A stretch of 64,000 nt of DNA from Linum tenue (taxonomy: Eukaryota; Streptophyta; Magnoliopsida; Malpighiales; Linaceae), in the NCBI GenBank assembly GCA_946122785.1, contig CAMGYJ010000008.1:4985742-5049741 (forward strand). The letters are read 5' to 3'. Of the stretch, positions 47,447 to 57,667 are shown piece after piece (the first letter of the stretch is position 1; each line of letters starts with the position of its first letter). The position numbers and the translations under genes were made by a program. The notes under the pieces were generated by a model. The model was not told where the DNA came from, ran no database searches, and worked only from the letters and a program-made list of their open reading frames with translations.

Positions 47447-49510
47447 ATGGCCATCCTTCAAGTCAAGGAAGAGCAGGCTGAACCCATTTTCCAAAGACCT
47501 TCTCGTTCGGTAAGTTTACTCTCTACTTGCAAAGCTGTAACTTTCAGCTTCACATCTCTCTCTCCTTGTTTGAATCAATCTTGGTGTCTTTTTCTTGCTT
47601 CGATTATGCTGCAGGGTGAGAAAAGAAGCATGCAAGAATTCAACGATGGGGTTGCTCTGGTTCTCTCTCTCTCTCTCTCTCTCCTCCATTCAGTCTTTGC
47701 TTACTGGCCTTCGTTCGGTGGTTCTCATTAGTCATTCCCCTTTCGAGATTTCTTTAGTTCGCTTCAATCAAGTTCTTTAGTGGTTCCTTTGCATGGTCAT
47801 GACTGACAATCAACTGGTTGTAGTAGGTTTCCAGTCAAATGGTTTTCTTCCTCCTAGGCTAGAAATCCCAAACTTGAGGTGGCCATTCCAAAATTTCCGT
47901 GAACGTATCAAATTTGGGGAAATTGACTGTTTCATGCTTATATAACAGAAAGGAGGCTTTGTTCCAATCAAGTCAACTGTAAGGTCAGCCAAAATCTCAC
48001 AATTTCATACTCTTTAGCTGCATCACTTCTTCTTTTTAGATGGTCATGAAGATCTTCTGAACTTCATGCCTTGCAGCTCTTACGAGCCTAAGAATGATGT
48101 AATGAGAAAAGCACAGGAGATTGTATCTAATCTACCTGCAAACTCTCCTTCATTGATAAAGGTCATGCACCCTTCACATGTTACTAGAGGAGCTTCAGTG
48201 GTAAGCCTATTGAAATTTGACATGGTTTGCATTATCATCAATGATTTAGGAATTTGGATGCTTGTTAATGTCTACGTTACTGGATTGGTGCTGGCATGGC
48301 AGCGTCTCTTGGCAGAGTTTTGCCACAAGCATTTACCTGAGGAGGACTCAATGATCGAGTTGGAGGATGAAAATGGTGAAGTTCACGCGACAAAGTATCT
48401 AGCCTATAAGAACACTTTCAGCGCTGGATGGGCAGCTTTTGCCGGCAAGCATGATTTAGTTGAAGGAGATGTTCTGGTGTTCCAGTTACTTAAGCCAACC
48501 AAGTTCAAGGTACTATTTGAAGTTTCAGTTTCTTCTGCTTAAGAGTTCAAATTTTCAAGGAACTATATTTTGACTCTTACCATTTCTCAAGGTCTATATT
48601 GTGAGGACAAGTAGGTCAGAGAGAGTAGATGGTGCTCTTGATATGGAAAAGAAACCTGGTAAGATTAAACCCCTCTTCCTGCCACCCCCACCCTCAAGCA
48701 AGTGATTTGTTATGTTTGTTATGCCTTTTAAGGTAGTCTGAGTTGAAGTAGCTGAAACTGAGTAGAGGTAGAATAAGGTAAATTTTATTGTAAAAGCTTG
48801 CTTTCCCTCCAGTTCATGCCAAGAATCTGAGCACAAGTGGCAAAGCAACTTTCAAGACTGTCCACAACTCTGATCTTTCCTTTGATGATAACTACGTACC
48901 CGATGAGTCGGAAAATGGAAGTGATGAAGATTTTGGATTCGATATCCCCGACGGTATTAGGATGTCATCAGAATCCACTATTGATTTCCGACAAGTGAAG
49001 AGCTTTGCTGACTTTGACATTATAGTGAATGGCTTGGTGATCAATAGTGAGCTCTCTAAGCAGCTCCAGCACAAGTACTATGAACTATGCAGCAGCCAGA
49101 AGTTGTTCCTCCATGAACAAATCCTCAATGGTCTCAACTGTAAGCTGATTGCCGGGGTAATCTCCCAGACCATAAATATAGCTGATGCCATAAGGGCTTC
49201 AGAACTTGGTGCCCCACAGAAGGAAGAGTTTGTGACTTGGGAGAGCACTTTGTCGGCATTTGAGAAGCTTGGGATGAATGTGGAGTTCATACTAACCAGG
49301 TTGAGGCAGCTCATGGGGCTTTGTGGCAATGTCAATAGGTTGAAGAGATTGAAGACTGAGAGAGCTGAAGTGGGAGAGGAGGTGAAGGCTCTGGAGGTGC
49401 AGCTCGAGAAGTGGGTGAGAAGAACGAAAAGGATTGATGAAGAGATCGAAAGGTTGGAGGTAGATGATGTTCAGGTGAGGTACAGAGAATTGGCTAAATC
49501 TCCATGGTGA
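47447..49510 (+). CDS. B3-B: B3-domain protein, intact paralogue, seven exons, about 409 aa
   Basis: Exons 47447-47509, 47615-47650, 47949-47983, 48077-48200, 48303-48509, 48592-48658 and 48813-49510, all in phase. The start ATG aligns with B3-C (M-x-x-LQ-K). B3 domain: SNLPANSPSLIKVMHPSHV, AEFCHKHLPEEDSMIELEDE, FSAGWAAFAGKHDLVEGD, VLVFQLLKPTKFK, VYIVRTS. The C-terminal helical domain (VKSFADFDIIVNGLVINSEL, YYELCSSQKLFLHEQI, WESTLSAFEKLGMNVEFI) ends in a coiled coil (EEVKALEVQLEKWVRRTKRI). The B3 exon 5 is 207 bp in all three paralogues. Probably a nuclear DNA-binding regulator; target genes unknown. A (CT)n microsatellite (about 47666-47687) lies just after exon 2. Confidence 0.9.
47664..47693. 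repeat. (CT)n microsatellite in B3-B intron
   Basis: About ten CT units directly downstream of the exon 2 donor; it may serve as the polypyrimidine-like part of the intron. Confidence 0.8.
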
Positions 49511-49957
49511 ATGTGACTTGCTGACTTACGGGTAACTGGTAATTCACTTTGTGCACAAGAGTTTCAATGTACAGAGCTTTAGAAAAGTAAGCTCTTGAAC
49601 ATGATACATCGATTTGTTTGTAATGGTTTGCTACTAGTTGAGCTGATCCTTCACCCAATGAATTTGGAGCTGCAGAAGCTAAGGTTAGAAACTCTGAATG
49701 AAGCATATGGTTAGACTGTAGTGTACTCTCTGGCACAGTATTACCCCATTTAGTCTGTACTCTGTACATTCCTCGCAATCTTTCACATCCAAACTCATCA
49801 GATTTGGACATTGCCAGTTTGTCAACTATTTACGATAACTGTTGACATTCCTCGCAATCTTTCACATCCAAACTCATCAGATTTGGACATTGCCAGTTTG
49901 TCAACTATTTACGATAACTGTTGATAATAATTGACAATTTCGTTCCAAACTTGTAAT
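49511..49957. repeat. B3-B 3' flank with a 79-bp tandem duplication
   Basis: Two near-perfect copies at 49767-49845 and 49846-49924, starting CATTCCTCGCAATCTTTCAC. The rest is 3' untranslated/flank. The target site of the TRIM follows directly. Confidence 0.85.
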
Positions 49958-50087
49958 TGTCATAAACCAGTTGGTCCCAATAACTCGAGTTGTTGGGAGA
50001 AGGTTGTGCTGGATCTTATACCACTCTCTAACACGCCCCCTCAAACGAAAGCCAACCCATGGGCTTGAAGTTTGCACAGGCCCACCA

Positions 50088-50269
50088 TGAAGACCCAAGA
50101 AGTGAGTTTCTATTATTCCATCAGTGTATTTATAGTACAAAGCAGCAGGGAGTTGCTGTATACAAGGAGTGAAATAAGGAACTGCCCATGGTGGCAACGT
50201 TCCACAAATAACAACCTATTAACAACAACTAACAGAACTAGAGTATCTTGAGGAGCAAGTTCCTCTTCA
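50088..50269 (-). repeat. Copia 3' LTR
   Basis: TG...CA ends on both strands (starts TGAAGACCCAAGAAG, ends TTCCTCTTCA). The gag-pol stop falls at its inner edge (50267-50269), so the frame ends exactly as the LTR begins in element orientation. Confidence 0.95.
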
Positions 50270-53200
50270 CGCCCCCGCAAGTGAAGGCTCTGTGAGCCGG
50301 AACTTGGAACAAAATTTGTTGAAAGACTGCCTTGATAATGGTTTTGTCAATACGTCCGCTAGCTGGTCTGGAGCCGGTAAGTAATGAACACGCAGCTGCC
50401 CTTTGCTCACTTGATCACGAACAAAATGAAACTCTATTTCCATGTGTTTGGACCGATTATGAAACACCGGATTGTGCGCAAGAAACGTGGCACCAAGATT
50501 ATCACACCATACAGTCGGAGCAGTGGGTATAGATTGGCCAAGTTCATGAAGTAAAGTTCGGAGCCAAATTACCTCAGAAGCAAGCGTGGCAAGGGCACGA
50601 TATTCACATTCTGTTGATGAGCGAGCGACTGATTTTTGCTTGCGAGTGGACCAGGACACTACATTGGCACCACAAAATACTGCAAATCCCGTGATGGACT
50701 TGCGGTCTTTGGGACAGGAGGCCCAAGACGCATCGGAATATCCGTGAACATGAAGGGAGGAAGACTTGGTGAAGACAAGGCCACGATCCAGAGTACCGCG
50801 AAGATAACGGAGGATTCGTTTGACTGCAGCCCAGTGGTTATCCGTCGGGGAGTGTTGAAACTGTGAGACGTGATTGACAGCAAAAGAAATATCTGGCCGA
50901 GTAAAGCTGAGATATTGTAGCCCGCCGACGATACTACGATACTGCACAGGATCAGCAAATAGCGGTGAGGAATCCATAGCCGAGTTCTGAATAATATCAC
51001 TGGTACAGGGAGTTGAGATGGCATTGGCATTGGACATCTTTGCACGGTCAAGAAGATCATTAATAAACTTGCGCTGCTGAAGAACAAGACCAGTAGAGGA
51101 CCGGTGAACTTCAATACCAAGAAAATAGGATAAAGGCCCCATCTCCCGGAGGGCAAAGTTCTCACGAAGAAAGGCAAACAGCCGTTGAATAACAGAGGCA
51201 TCATTACCCGTGATGACTATATCATCCACGTAGACAAGCATATACAATCGAATGTCACCGGGCTTGTAAATGAAGAGCGACGGATCGGTGCGGGACACAG
51301 AGAAGCCGAACCTGGATAGAGCAGCAGCAAGGCAGTGAAACCAAGTGCGAGGGGCCTGTCGAAGCCCGTAAATAGATTTCCGGAGGCGACAAACATGGTC
51401 TGGTTTGTCCGGATCAACAAAACCAAGGGGCTGCTGCATATATACAGTTTCCTGCAACTCACCATGTAAGAATGCATTAGCAATGTCAATTTGATGAAGC
51501 GGCCAGCTTTGAGTAACAGCAAGGCCGAGAATCAGCCGCAGAGTAGCGGGCTTCAGAACCGGGCTATAAGTTTGTTGAAAGTCAAGTCCCGGTATTTGTT
51601 CGAATCCACGAGCTACAAGCCGGGCACGGCGTCTGTCTAAATGACCAGTGGGAAGTAGCTTGGTGCGATAAACCCACTTGTTGGATAGAAGGTTGCAATT
51701 CGGCGGCCGAGGAACCAAATCCCATGTTTGATTTCGTAGTTGAGCGGTAACTTCCTCTGCCATAGCCGCGCGCCACAGGGGGTTTTTGAGAGCTTGAGTC
51801 ACCGTTGTGGGGGTATCATCAGTATGGTGGTGGGAAAAAAGTGCTTTAGGCTTGAGGTTGCCAGTTTTAATTCTGGTGGTCATGGGATGTGTAGAAGAGG
51901 TGGGATTAATGACAGGAATGGGTTGAGGGGAAGTGTTGAAAGGAGGCCGATTCGGTGGCGGGCGACGAGGAGGGAGAGGGGTGGAACGAGGAGGAGGAAC
52001 AGAAGGGGAGGTGGGTTTGGTTTGGACAATGGAAGAGGGAAGCGGAGGGCGGCGGCGCTGGTACTGAATTAGGGGTCGAGGGGGAGCAGGGGAAGGGACG
52101 ATGGGTGGGGAAGGAGTGTTCGGCGGGCCGGGTGAGGGTGAAATGTGGTTTGTGGGCTGGGAATCTGATGGGCCGGGAGATGTCTTATGGGAAGAGGGGG
52201 AAGGAGACGGGTTTAAGGAACGGGCCGGGCTTGTCGAAGCGTGGGGTGAAGGTGAAGATTGGGCTGGGAATTTTGCGGGGGGAGGAGGGGGAGCAGGTAA
52301 CAAAATAGGTATGGCCGAGTGTGTAGGAGAGAGGGCATCCTTGACCGGGGGCACATCAGCAAAGGGGAAACAATTCTCATCGAACAGAACATGGCGGCTA
52401 ACATAAATTCGGCCGGTAGGAATGTGGAGACAACGATAACCCTTGTGAAGTTTACTGTAGCCTAAAAAAACACAAGGAACAGAACGAGGGGACAACTTAT
52501 TTTCGGTGAGAGGGCGAAGCCAAGGATAGCAGAGACACCCAAAAACACGAAGATTTGCTATGTCGGGAGAACGATGGAAAAGAAATTGAAAGGGGGATTC
52601 ATGTTGAAGAAGCGGAGTTGGAGTGCGATTGATGAGATAACAGGCGGTGTCAAAGGCAAGAGGCCAGTATTTAAGAGGAACACTGGAATGGTGAAGAAGG
52701 GCAAGCCCGTTATTGACGATATGCCGATGTTTACGTTCGGCACAACCGTTTTGTTCAGGAGTGTATGGACAAGAGGAACGGTGGGCGATGCCATGTTGAG
52801 AGAGGTAAGCAGATAATGCTTGATATTCGCCACCCCAATCAGATTGAAATGACTTGATGGGAAGGCCAAAATATTTTTCAACGAGTTGACGGAATTGAAT
52901 GAATACATTTAGGAGTTGGGACTTATAACGAACAAAATAAATCCACGAGAATTTGCTGTAATGATCATAGAAAAGGATGTAATAGGATTGATTATCGTAG
53001 GACAAAATAGGCGCGGGGCCCCATACATCACTGCAAACTAGTTCAAGCGGAGCATTGGCACGAAACGTGGATGGAGAAAAGGGGAGTTTGTGAATTTTAC
53101 TGACAGCACAACCATGACAAAGAGAAGCAGGGGAAGATGTAAACTTTATTTGATTTTGATGGAGAAGGCGTTTAACTGCTCGTTCATGAGCGTGACCAAG

Positions 53201-54652
53201 ACGACGATGCCAAGTATCGAAGGAGGCGGCACAAGCAACAGGAGAGAGACTGCGAGAGATGGTGAGAGGCAGAGAGTAGAGGCCATCTACCGCATAACCG
53301 CGATGAATTTCACGCCCCGTGCGTCGGTCCTTGATAAGAAACAAAGAGTCAAAAAATTCAATAGACACGGGATTAGAACGAGTAAGGGAGCTGATTGAGA
53401 GAAGATTATATGGAGCTTGACGCACATGAAGGATATTATCCAATGAAATAGAAGTATCGGATAAAGAAGCAGTGGAAGAACCTAGACGAGATATGGGAAG
53501 AGAGTTACCATTGCCAAAAGTGACTTGATCGGTCCCATTATATTCCGAGTGATGGGCCAAATTGTCTAAATCCGATGTGAGATGATGATTTGTGCCCGAG
53601 TCAAGGAGCCATTGAGATGGGTTGGAAGATTGGGCTGGGGATGAGGAAAAATGAGCATGTGGGCCTGGCGAAGGATGGGCCGAAGTGTACAGAGGGGCAG
53701 GGGCAGTGTAATGGGGTTGATGGGCCGAATTAGTGGCAGCAGCTGGGCTAGGGCATTGCGGTCTCTTGTGTCCACGACCCCCACAATTATGACAAACAAC
53801 TCCGTTGGGCCGAGGCCCAAGCAAACCTCCAGAGGGCGGCCTGTAAAACGAAGAAGCAGCAGGGTTAGGAGCATAGGAACGATCGCGAGAGAACCCCCGT
53901 CCTCGACCACGACCACCGCGACCACGGTAGCCGCCGGTGGTGGAGAAAAAAGCACTCGGCGCCGGAGACTCAGATCGGACAGCGTAGCGCTGCAGCTGGA
54001 GCTCCTCGCTCAATAGCAGTGAGTGAAGATTTTCAAAAGAGATGGGCTCCAGACGAGCCTCGATGTGGCGCACAAAGGGCCGATACTCCTCACCCAAGCC
54101 ATCGAGAATCCAACCAGTAAGATCATCATTGGAAACAGGAGAACCCAGGGCGGCCAACTGATCAGCTTTGGACTTCGCATCCTGAAGATAGTCGTGAATG
54201 GAAGCGTCACCGCGGCGGATGTGTTGAAGCGCTTTGCCGAGATGCCGAACTTGGACATGAGACCCGGAAGCGTAAATAGTGGCCAGCGCAGTCCAAGCAT
54301 CGAAGGCGGTAGCTTTGTTGACAACGTTGGGTAACACTGCCTCAGAAAGAGAGAAGTTGATCCAAGTGAGTACGTATTGATCACGTACATACCACGACCA
54401 ATACGCGGGATTGGAATGACCGTCGATGAATTGCGGTGGAGCAGCAAGAGAACCGTCGACATGGCCCATTAATTGATGGCAACGGAGAAGAGGGGTGATT
54501 TGTGCATGCCATAACAGATAGTTTGTAGGAGTAAGCTTAATGGAAAGCTGAGGATTAGCTGGCAAAGAGATCGAGAGAGCCGGCATAGAGACAGTGTCGC
54601 CGGAAGAAGAAGAAGAAGAAACAGAGGATGAGGAAGATGATTCAGTAGCCAT
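50267..54652 (-). CDS. Intact copia gag-pol polyprotein, about 1461 aa
   Basis: I start at the ATG at 54652 (MATESSSSS); the open frame reaches further upstream only through a TTG. Order: gag with LTPTNYLLWHAQ; zinc knuckle CHNCGGRGHKRPQC (about residue 300); protease WLLDSGTNHHLT; integrase zinc finger (WHRRLGHAH ... CHGCA) and D,D,E core (SDVWGPAP, SDWGGEY, PEQNGCAERKH); Pro-rich linker of about 150 residues; reverse transcriptase (RLVARGFEQIPGLDF, IDIANAFLHGE, YVDDIVITG); RNase H (GYSDASWA, STECEYRALA). Integrase before RT is the Ty1/copia order. All catalytic motifs are present and no stop or frameshift is visible. Long frames on the plus strand of this region are antisense shadows. Confidence 0.95.
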   Translation of the reverse strand: MATESSSSSSVSSSSSSGDTVSMPALSISLPANPQLSIKLTPTNYLLWHAQITPLLRCHQLMGHVDGSLAAPPQFIDGHSNPAYWSWYVRDQYVLTWINFSLSEAVLPNVVNKATAFDAWTALATIYASGSHVQVRHLGKALQHIRRGDASIHDYLQDAKSKADQLAALGSPVSNDDLTGWILDGLGEEYRPFVRHIEARLEPISFENLHSLLLSEELQLQRYAVRSESPAPSAFFSTTGGYRGRGGRGRGRGFSRDRSYAPNPAASSFYRPPSGGLLGPRPNGVVCHNCGGRGHKRPQCPSPAAATNSAHQPHYTAPAPLYTSAHPSPGPHAHFSSSPAQSSNPSQWLLDSGTNHHLTSDLDNLAHHSEYNGTDQVTFGNGNSLPISRLGSSTASLSDTSISLDNILHVRQAPYNLLSISSLTRSNPVSIEFFDSLFLIKDRRTGREIHRGYAVDGLYSLPLTISRSLSPVACAASFDTWHRRLGHAHERAVKRLLHQNQIKFTSSPASLCHGCAVSKIHKLPFSPSTFRANAPLELVCSDVWGPAPILSYDNQSYYILFYDHYSKFSWIYFVRYKSQLLNVFIQFRQLVEKYFGLPIKSFQSDWGGEYQALSAYLSQHGIAHRSSCPYTPEQNGCAERKHRHIVNNGLALLHHSSVPLKYWPLAFDTACYLINRTPTPLLQHESPFQFLFHRSPDIANLRVFGCLCYPWLRPLTENKLSPRSVPCVFLGYSKLHKGYRCLHIPTGRIYVSRHVLFDENCFPFADVPPVKDALSPTHSAIPILLPAPPPPPAKFPAQSSPSPHASTSPARSLNPSPSPSSHKTSPGPSDSQPTNHISPSPGPPNTPSPPIVPSPAPPRPLIQYQRRRPPLPSSIVQTKPTSPSVPPPRSTPLPPRRPPPNRPPFNTSPQPIPVINPTSSTHPMTTRIKTGNLKPKALFSHHHTDDTPTTVTQALKNPLWRAAMAEEVTAQLRNQTWDLVPRPPNCNLLSNKWVYRTKLLPTGHLDRRRARLVARGFEQIPGLDFQQTYSPVLKPATLRLILGLAVTQSWPLHQIDIANAFLHGELQETVYMQQPLGFVDPDKPDHVCRLRKSIYGLRQAPRTWFHCLAAALSRFGFSVSRTDPSLFIYKPGDIRLYMLVYVDDIVITGNDASVIQRLFAFLRENFALREMGPLSYFLGIEVHRSSTGLVLQQRKFINDLLDRAKMSNANAISTPCTSDIIQNSAMDSSPLFADPVQYRSIVGGLQYLSFTRPDISFAVNHVSQFQHSPTDNHWAAVKRILRYLRGTLDRGLVFTKSSSLHVHGYSDASWASCPKDRKSITGFAVFCGANVVSWSTRKQKSVARSSTECEYRALATLASEVIWLRTLLHELGQSIPTAPTVWCDNLGATFLAHNPVFHNRSKHMEIEFHFVRDQVSKGQLRVHYLPAPDQLADVLTKPLSRQSFNKFCSKFRLTEPSLAGA

Positions 54653-54738
54653 TCTGGGCTTGAAGAAAGAAGGAAAGCTGGGCAAATAACAGAGAAAGGA
54701 GGAAATGACTCGTTAGAGGTTTTAGGGCTCTGATACCA

Positions 54739-54920
54739 TGAAGACCCAAGAAGTGAGTTTCTATTATTCCATCAGTGTATTTATAGTACAAAGCAGCAGG
54801 GAGTTGCTGTATACAAGGAGTGAAATAAGGAACTGCCCATGGTGGCAACGTTCCACAAATAACAACCTATTAACAACAACTAACAGAACTAGAGTATCTT
54901 GAGGAGCAAGTTCCTCTTCA
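54739..54920 (-). repeat. Copia 5' LTR
   Basis: Same 182-bp sequence as the 3' LTR, next to the primer-binding site. It should hold the element's promoter; TATTTATAG (element-strand complement) about 40 bp from its inner end is a TATA-like candidate in reverse. Confidence 0.93.
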
Positions 54921-55113
54921 CACCATACCATGTGCTTGAAAGACAACGGTCATACCATGTGCTTGAAAGACAACGGTTAATATTGGGGGTCGTGGAGATT
55001 CGAACACATGACCTTTCGGTTCTAGGCTCTGATACCATGTCATAAACCAGTTGGTCCCAATAACTCGAGTTGTTGGGAGAAGGTTGTGCTGGATCTTATA
55101 CCACTCTCTAACA

Positions 55114-55526
55114 GTAATGATTAAAATTCAATGTGAATTGTTATAGTTTTACATCATAAATTTGCTACCATTTGAAGGTCGGAGTAGCAAATCAAATCAA
55201 ACGACCAAATATTGTAAATGAGTAGCAAATATTATGGTTATCTAAATTAAATTTACCACTTCGACTGATGACTAAATAAGACGAGTTGGGTATCCAAGAA
55301 GTAATTTTCCATATGCATGTAGCTAGCCAGTTGATTTAGAAGCCCAACCCAACCTTCTTCTCGGATGAATTAGTTGAACCAATCTTCACATAACTGCATT
55401 TGTTTTCATTTGTTTCTCTTCTACCCTTCTGGTCTCTGTGGAAAGACTGCAGCTTGGAATTCCTGCTGCAGCAATCCATTCATCCCCAAAAGAGAAGAAG
55501 AAAGAATTGCTAGTGTGGTTAGCATC
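55114..55526. other. Spacer upstream of B3-C
   Basis: Starts with the TRIM target duplication GTAAT. AT-rich, no gene seen; the last part resembles the B3-B leader (AGAAGCCCAACCCAACC, TTCTCTTCT), so it is probably the B3-C promoter and leader. Confidence 0.45.
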
Positions 55527-57667
55527 ATGACCGTTCTTCAAGCTAAGAGATATCAGGCCGAACCCAATGCTAAAGACCCTCCTTTTGTCATTTTACATTC
55601 TTGATCTGCTGCATGAGTGAAAGCTTTGAGCTGGACAATTGACGGCTGATCGCCTACTCTGATTCTGCTGCAGGCGAAGAAGAGAAGGCCACGGGAAGTT
55701 TGCGACGGGGCTGTTTCCTGCAGCAATCAGGCGAGAATACCGACTCCGCTTCCGTTCTTTCTCTTTCTTTCAGTCTCTACTCTAATGAGCTTTGTTTGGT
55801 GGCACTCAACAATGCCCTTCTGAAGATCTGTTTAGTTTGCTTCAATTGCCCTTTTGAGATTTCTTTCTTTAGCTTGCTTTCATCCAGTTGTTTGGCGGTT
55901 CATTCCTTGCATGATCATTACTGAAATCAAATTGGGTCTGGAGGGTTCTTAGTGAAAAGCTGAATGCATGAGCTATTTACCTTTTTTTCTGAACTTTGAA
56001 AGAGATGTTTAACGTAGGGGGTTGTGGAGAAATAGGAAGGGAAAGGAAAAGGGTTTTGAAACAAAGGAAGAAAGCTTGAATATGTATGTGCTTGGTCTAC
56101 CTCAGGTTAAGAATTTTGATCTGATCTGGTTGACCCGATTTAGTAATTTGCTTTCATTAGTCATCATTCTTTCGCAAATGTTTATGCATTGTCAAAATGA
56201 GTCAACCTATTTCGACAGGATTCAAAAGCATGATTATCCCACTTGAACATTGTTCCACAGTAAACTAATTGACTGTCTAACAGTACTTATAACAGGAAGC
56301 AGATATAGTCGCAATCAAGTCTCCTGTAAAGTCAGTCAAGAATCAGAAAGATATCTTCAGTTCTATGGGGAAGAGGGCCTCCATGGAGAATCTGTATGTA
56401 AGTGGCGAGGTAGACAATGCTGCAATGAGAAAAGCACATGAGTTTGCTTCTAGTTTACCTGGAAACTTTCCTACCTTGATGAAGCTTATGCACCCTTCAC
56501 ATATTGGGTTTTCCTTGGTAAGTCTATTGGGAATTCGACATGGTGTTTTGTCTTGTCAATGTCTTTTCCGCCCCGGGAGTGTTGGATGCTTGTATCTTAT
56601 CTGGATTGCTGCGGTCACGACAGCATCTTGTGGCAGGGTTCTGCTACAAGCATTTGCCTGACAAGGACAAGGTGATCGACCTAGAAGATGACAATGGCAA
56701 AGTTTATCCCGCCCAATTCTTAGCTAGTAAGCATTGTCTTAGCGGCGGATGGAGAGCTTTCTCCATCCATCACAAGTTAGCTCAAGGCGATGTTGTGGTT
56801 TTTCAGTTACTTGAACCGACCAAGTTCAAGGTGACTTCTCTTTTTTTCCCTACAGCCTAAAGTTTGCGTGTCTTCTACTTGAAATTAAGGGTAGAATATT
56901 TGACTGTTTTGCCATCTCCTTAGGTCTACGTAGTGAGAGCAAGTGCCTCAGAGCAAGCGAGTAGAAGATCCAAGAGAAAGGTCGAGACAAGTGCCAAAGA
57001 AGCCGAGAAGACCAGCATCACCAACTGCAAAATTATAGTACATAAAGACGAGCCCAAGAATGGAAGCAAGGAAGATTTCGGTTTTGATATCTCAGATGGG
57101 ATAATTATGTCATCAGATCAACCAGCTGTTGATTTCCAGCAAGTGAAGAACTTTGATGACTTTGACATTGTGGTTAACGGCCTGATCATCAACTGTGAAC
57201 TCTCCAAACAGCTTCAGTACAAGTACTACGAACTATGCAGCAGCCAGAAGTCTTTCCTGCACCAACATATTCCCAATGGGCTTAACTGTAAGCTGATAGC
57301 CGGAATAATCGCTGAGACCACTAACATTGCTGATGCAGTAAGGACTGCAAAGTTCGGTACTCGACAGAAGGAAGAGTTTGCAACTTGGGAAAACACATTG
57401 TCAGGATTCGAGAAGCTGGGAATGAATGTGGAGTTCATACTCACCAGGTTGAGGCAGCTCATAGGGCTTTCTGACCATGCCAATAGGTGCAAGAAATTGA
57501 AGACTGAGAGAGTTGAAGTGGGAGAGGAGGTGAAGGCTTTGAAGGCGAAACTAGAGAAATCGGTGGGTAGAATGAAGAGGATTGATGAAGAGATAGAGAG
57601 ATTGGAAAATGAGGAGGATGTTGAGGTGAGGTTCACAAAATTGGCTGAAGCTCCATGGTCAATGTAA
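55527..57667 (+). CDS. B3-C: B3-domain protein, intact paralogue with fewer introns
   Basis: Probable exons 55527-55586, 55675-55713 (both tentative), 56296-56517, 56624-56830 and 56924-57667. B3 domain: SSLPGNFPTLMKLMHPSHI, AGFCYKHLPDKDKVIDLEDD, LSGGWRAFSIHHKLAQGD, VVVFQLLEPTKFK, VYVVRAS. Then a basic, Ser-rich link (SRRSKRKVETSAKEAEK) and the shared C-terminal helical domain (VKNFDDFDIVVNGL, LGMNVEFILTRLRQL) with a coiled coil (GEEVKALKAKLEKSVGRMKR). The last exon is one continuous 744-base frame, whereas A and B have an intron between the B3 domain and the helical domain. The exon 1 donor (GTCATT) is weak, so the N-terminus is uncertain. Confidence 0.88.

Larger units (their letters stand above)
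50088..54920 (-). mobile_element. Complete Ty1/copia retrotransposon nested in the TRIM
   Basis: 4833 bp with 182-bp LTRs at 50088-50269 and 54739-54920 that look identical by eye. Target duplication CACCA at 50083-50087 and 54921-54925. The primer-binding site (complement of GGCTCTGATACCA, initiator tRNA-Met, 54726-54738) touches the 5' LTR; the polypurine tract (complement of CGCCCCCGCAA) starts at 50270. One uninterrupted gag-pol frame. Identical LTRs plus an intact frame indicate a very recent, possibly still mobile, insertion. Small LTRs and size suggest an Ale/Retrofit-type lineage, not certain. Confidence 0.96.
49958..55113 (-). mobile_element. TRIM element, younger copy, interrupted by a copia element
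   Basis: Two 76-bp LTRs, 49958-50033 and 55038-55113, appear identical (TGTCATAAACCAGTTGGTCC ... CTAACA). Target duplication GTAAT at 49953-49957 and 55114-55118. Minus orientation: initiator tRNA-Met primer-binding site, complement of GGCTCTGATACCA at 55025-55037, directly inside the right LTR; polypurine tract, complement of CGCCCCCTCAAAC, from 50034. Without the inserted copia the element is about 318 bp. No coding capacity. Same family as the copy at 16705-17077. The interior holds a short duplication (CATGTGCTTGAAAGACAACGG twice, about 54927-54976). Confidence 0.93.

Noticed and set aside
49958..50033. 76-bp repeat as a MITE or a copia LTR
   Set aside because: The tRNA-Met site, polypurine tract and 5-bp target duplication show it is the LTR of a TRIM; the copia has its own separate 182-bp LTRs.
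51740..52406. Plus-strand Gly/Arg-rich frames within the copia element
   Set aside because: They are the complement of the Pro/Ser-rich linker of gag-pol, a composition artefact, unlike the gypsy antisense gene they have no splice pattern or family.
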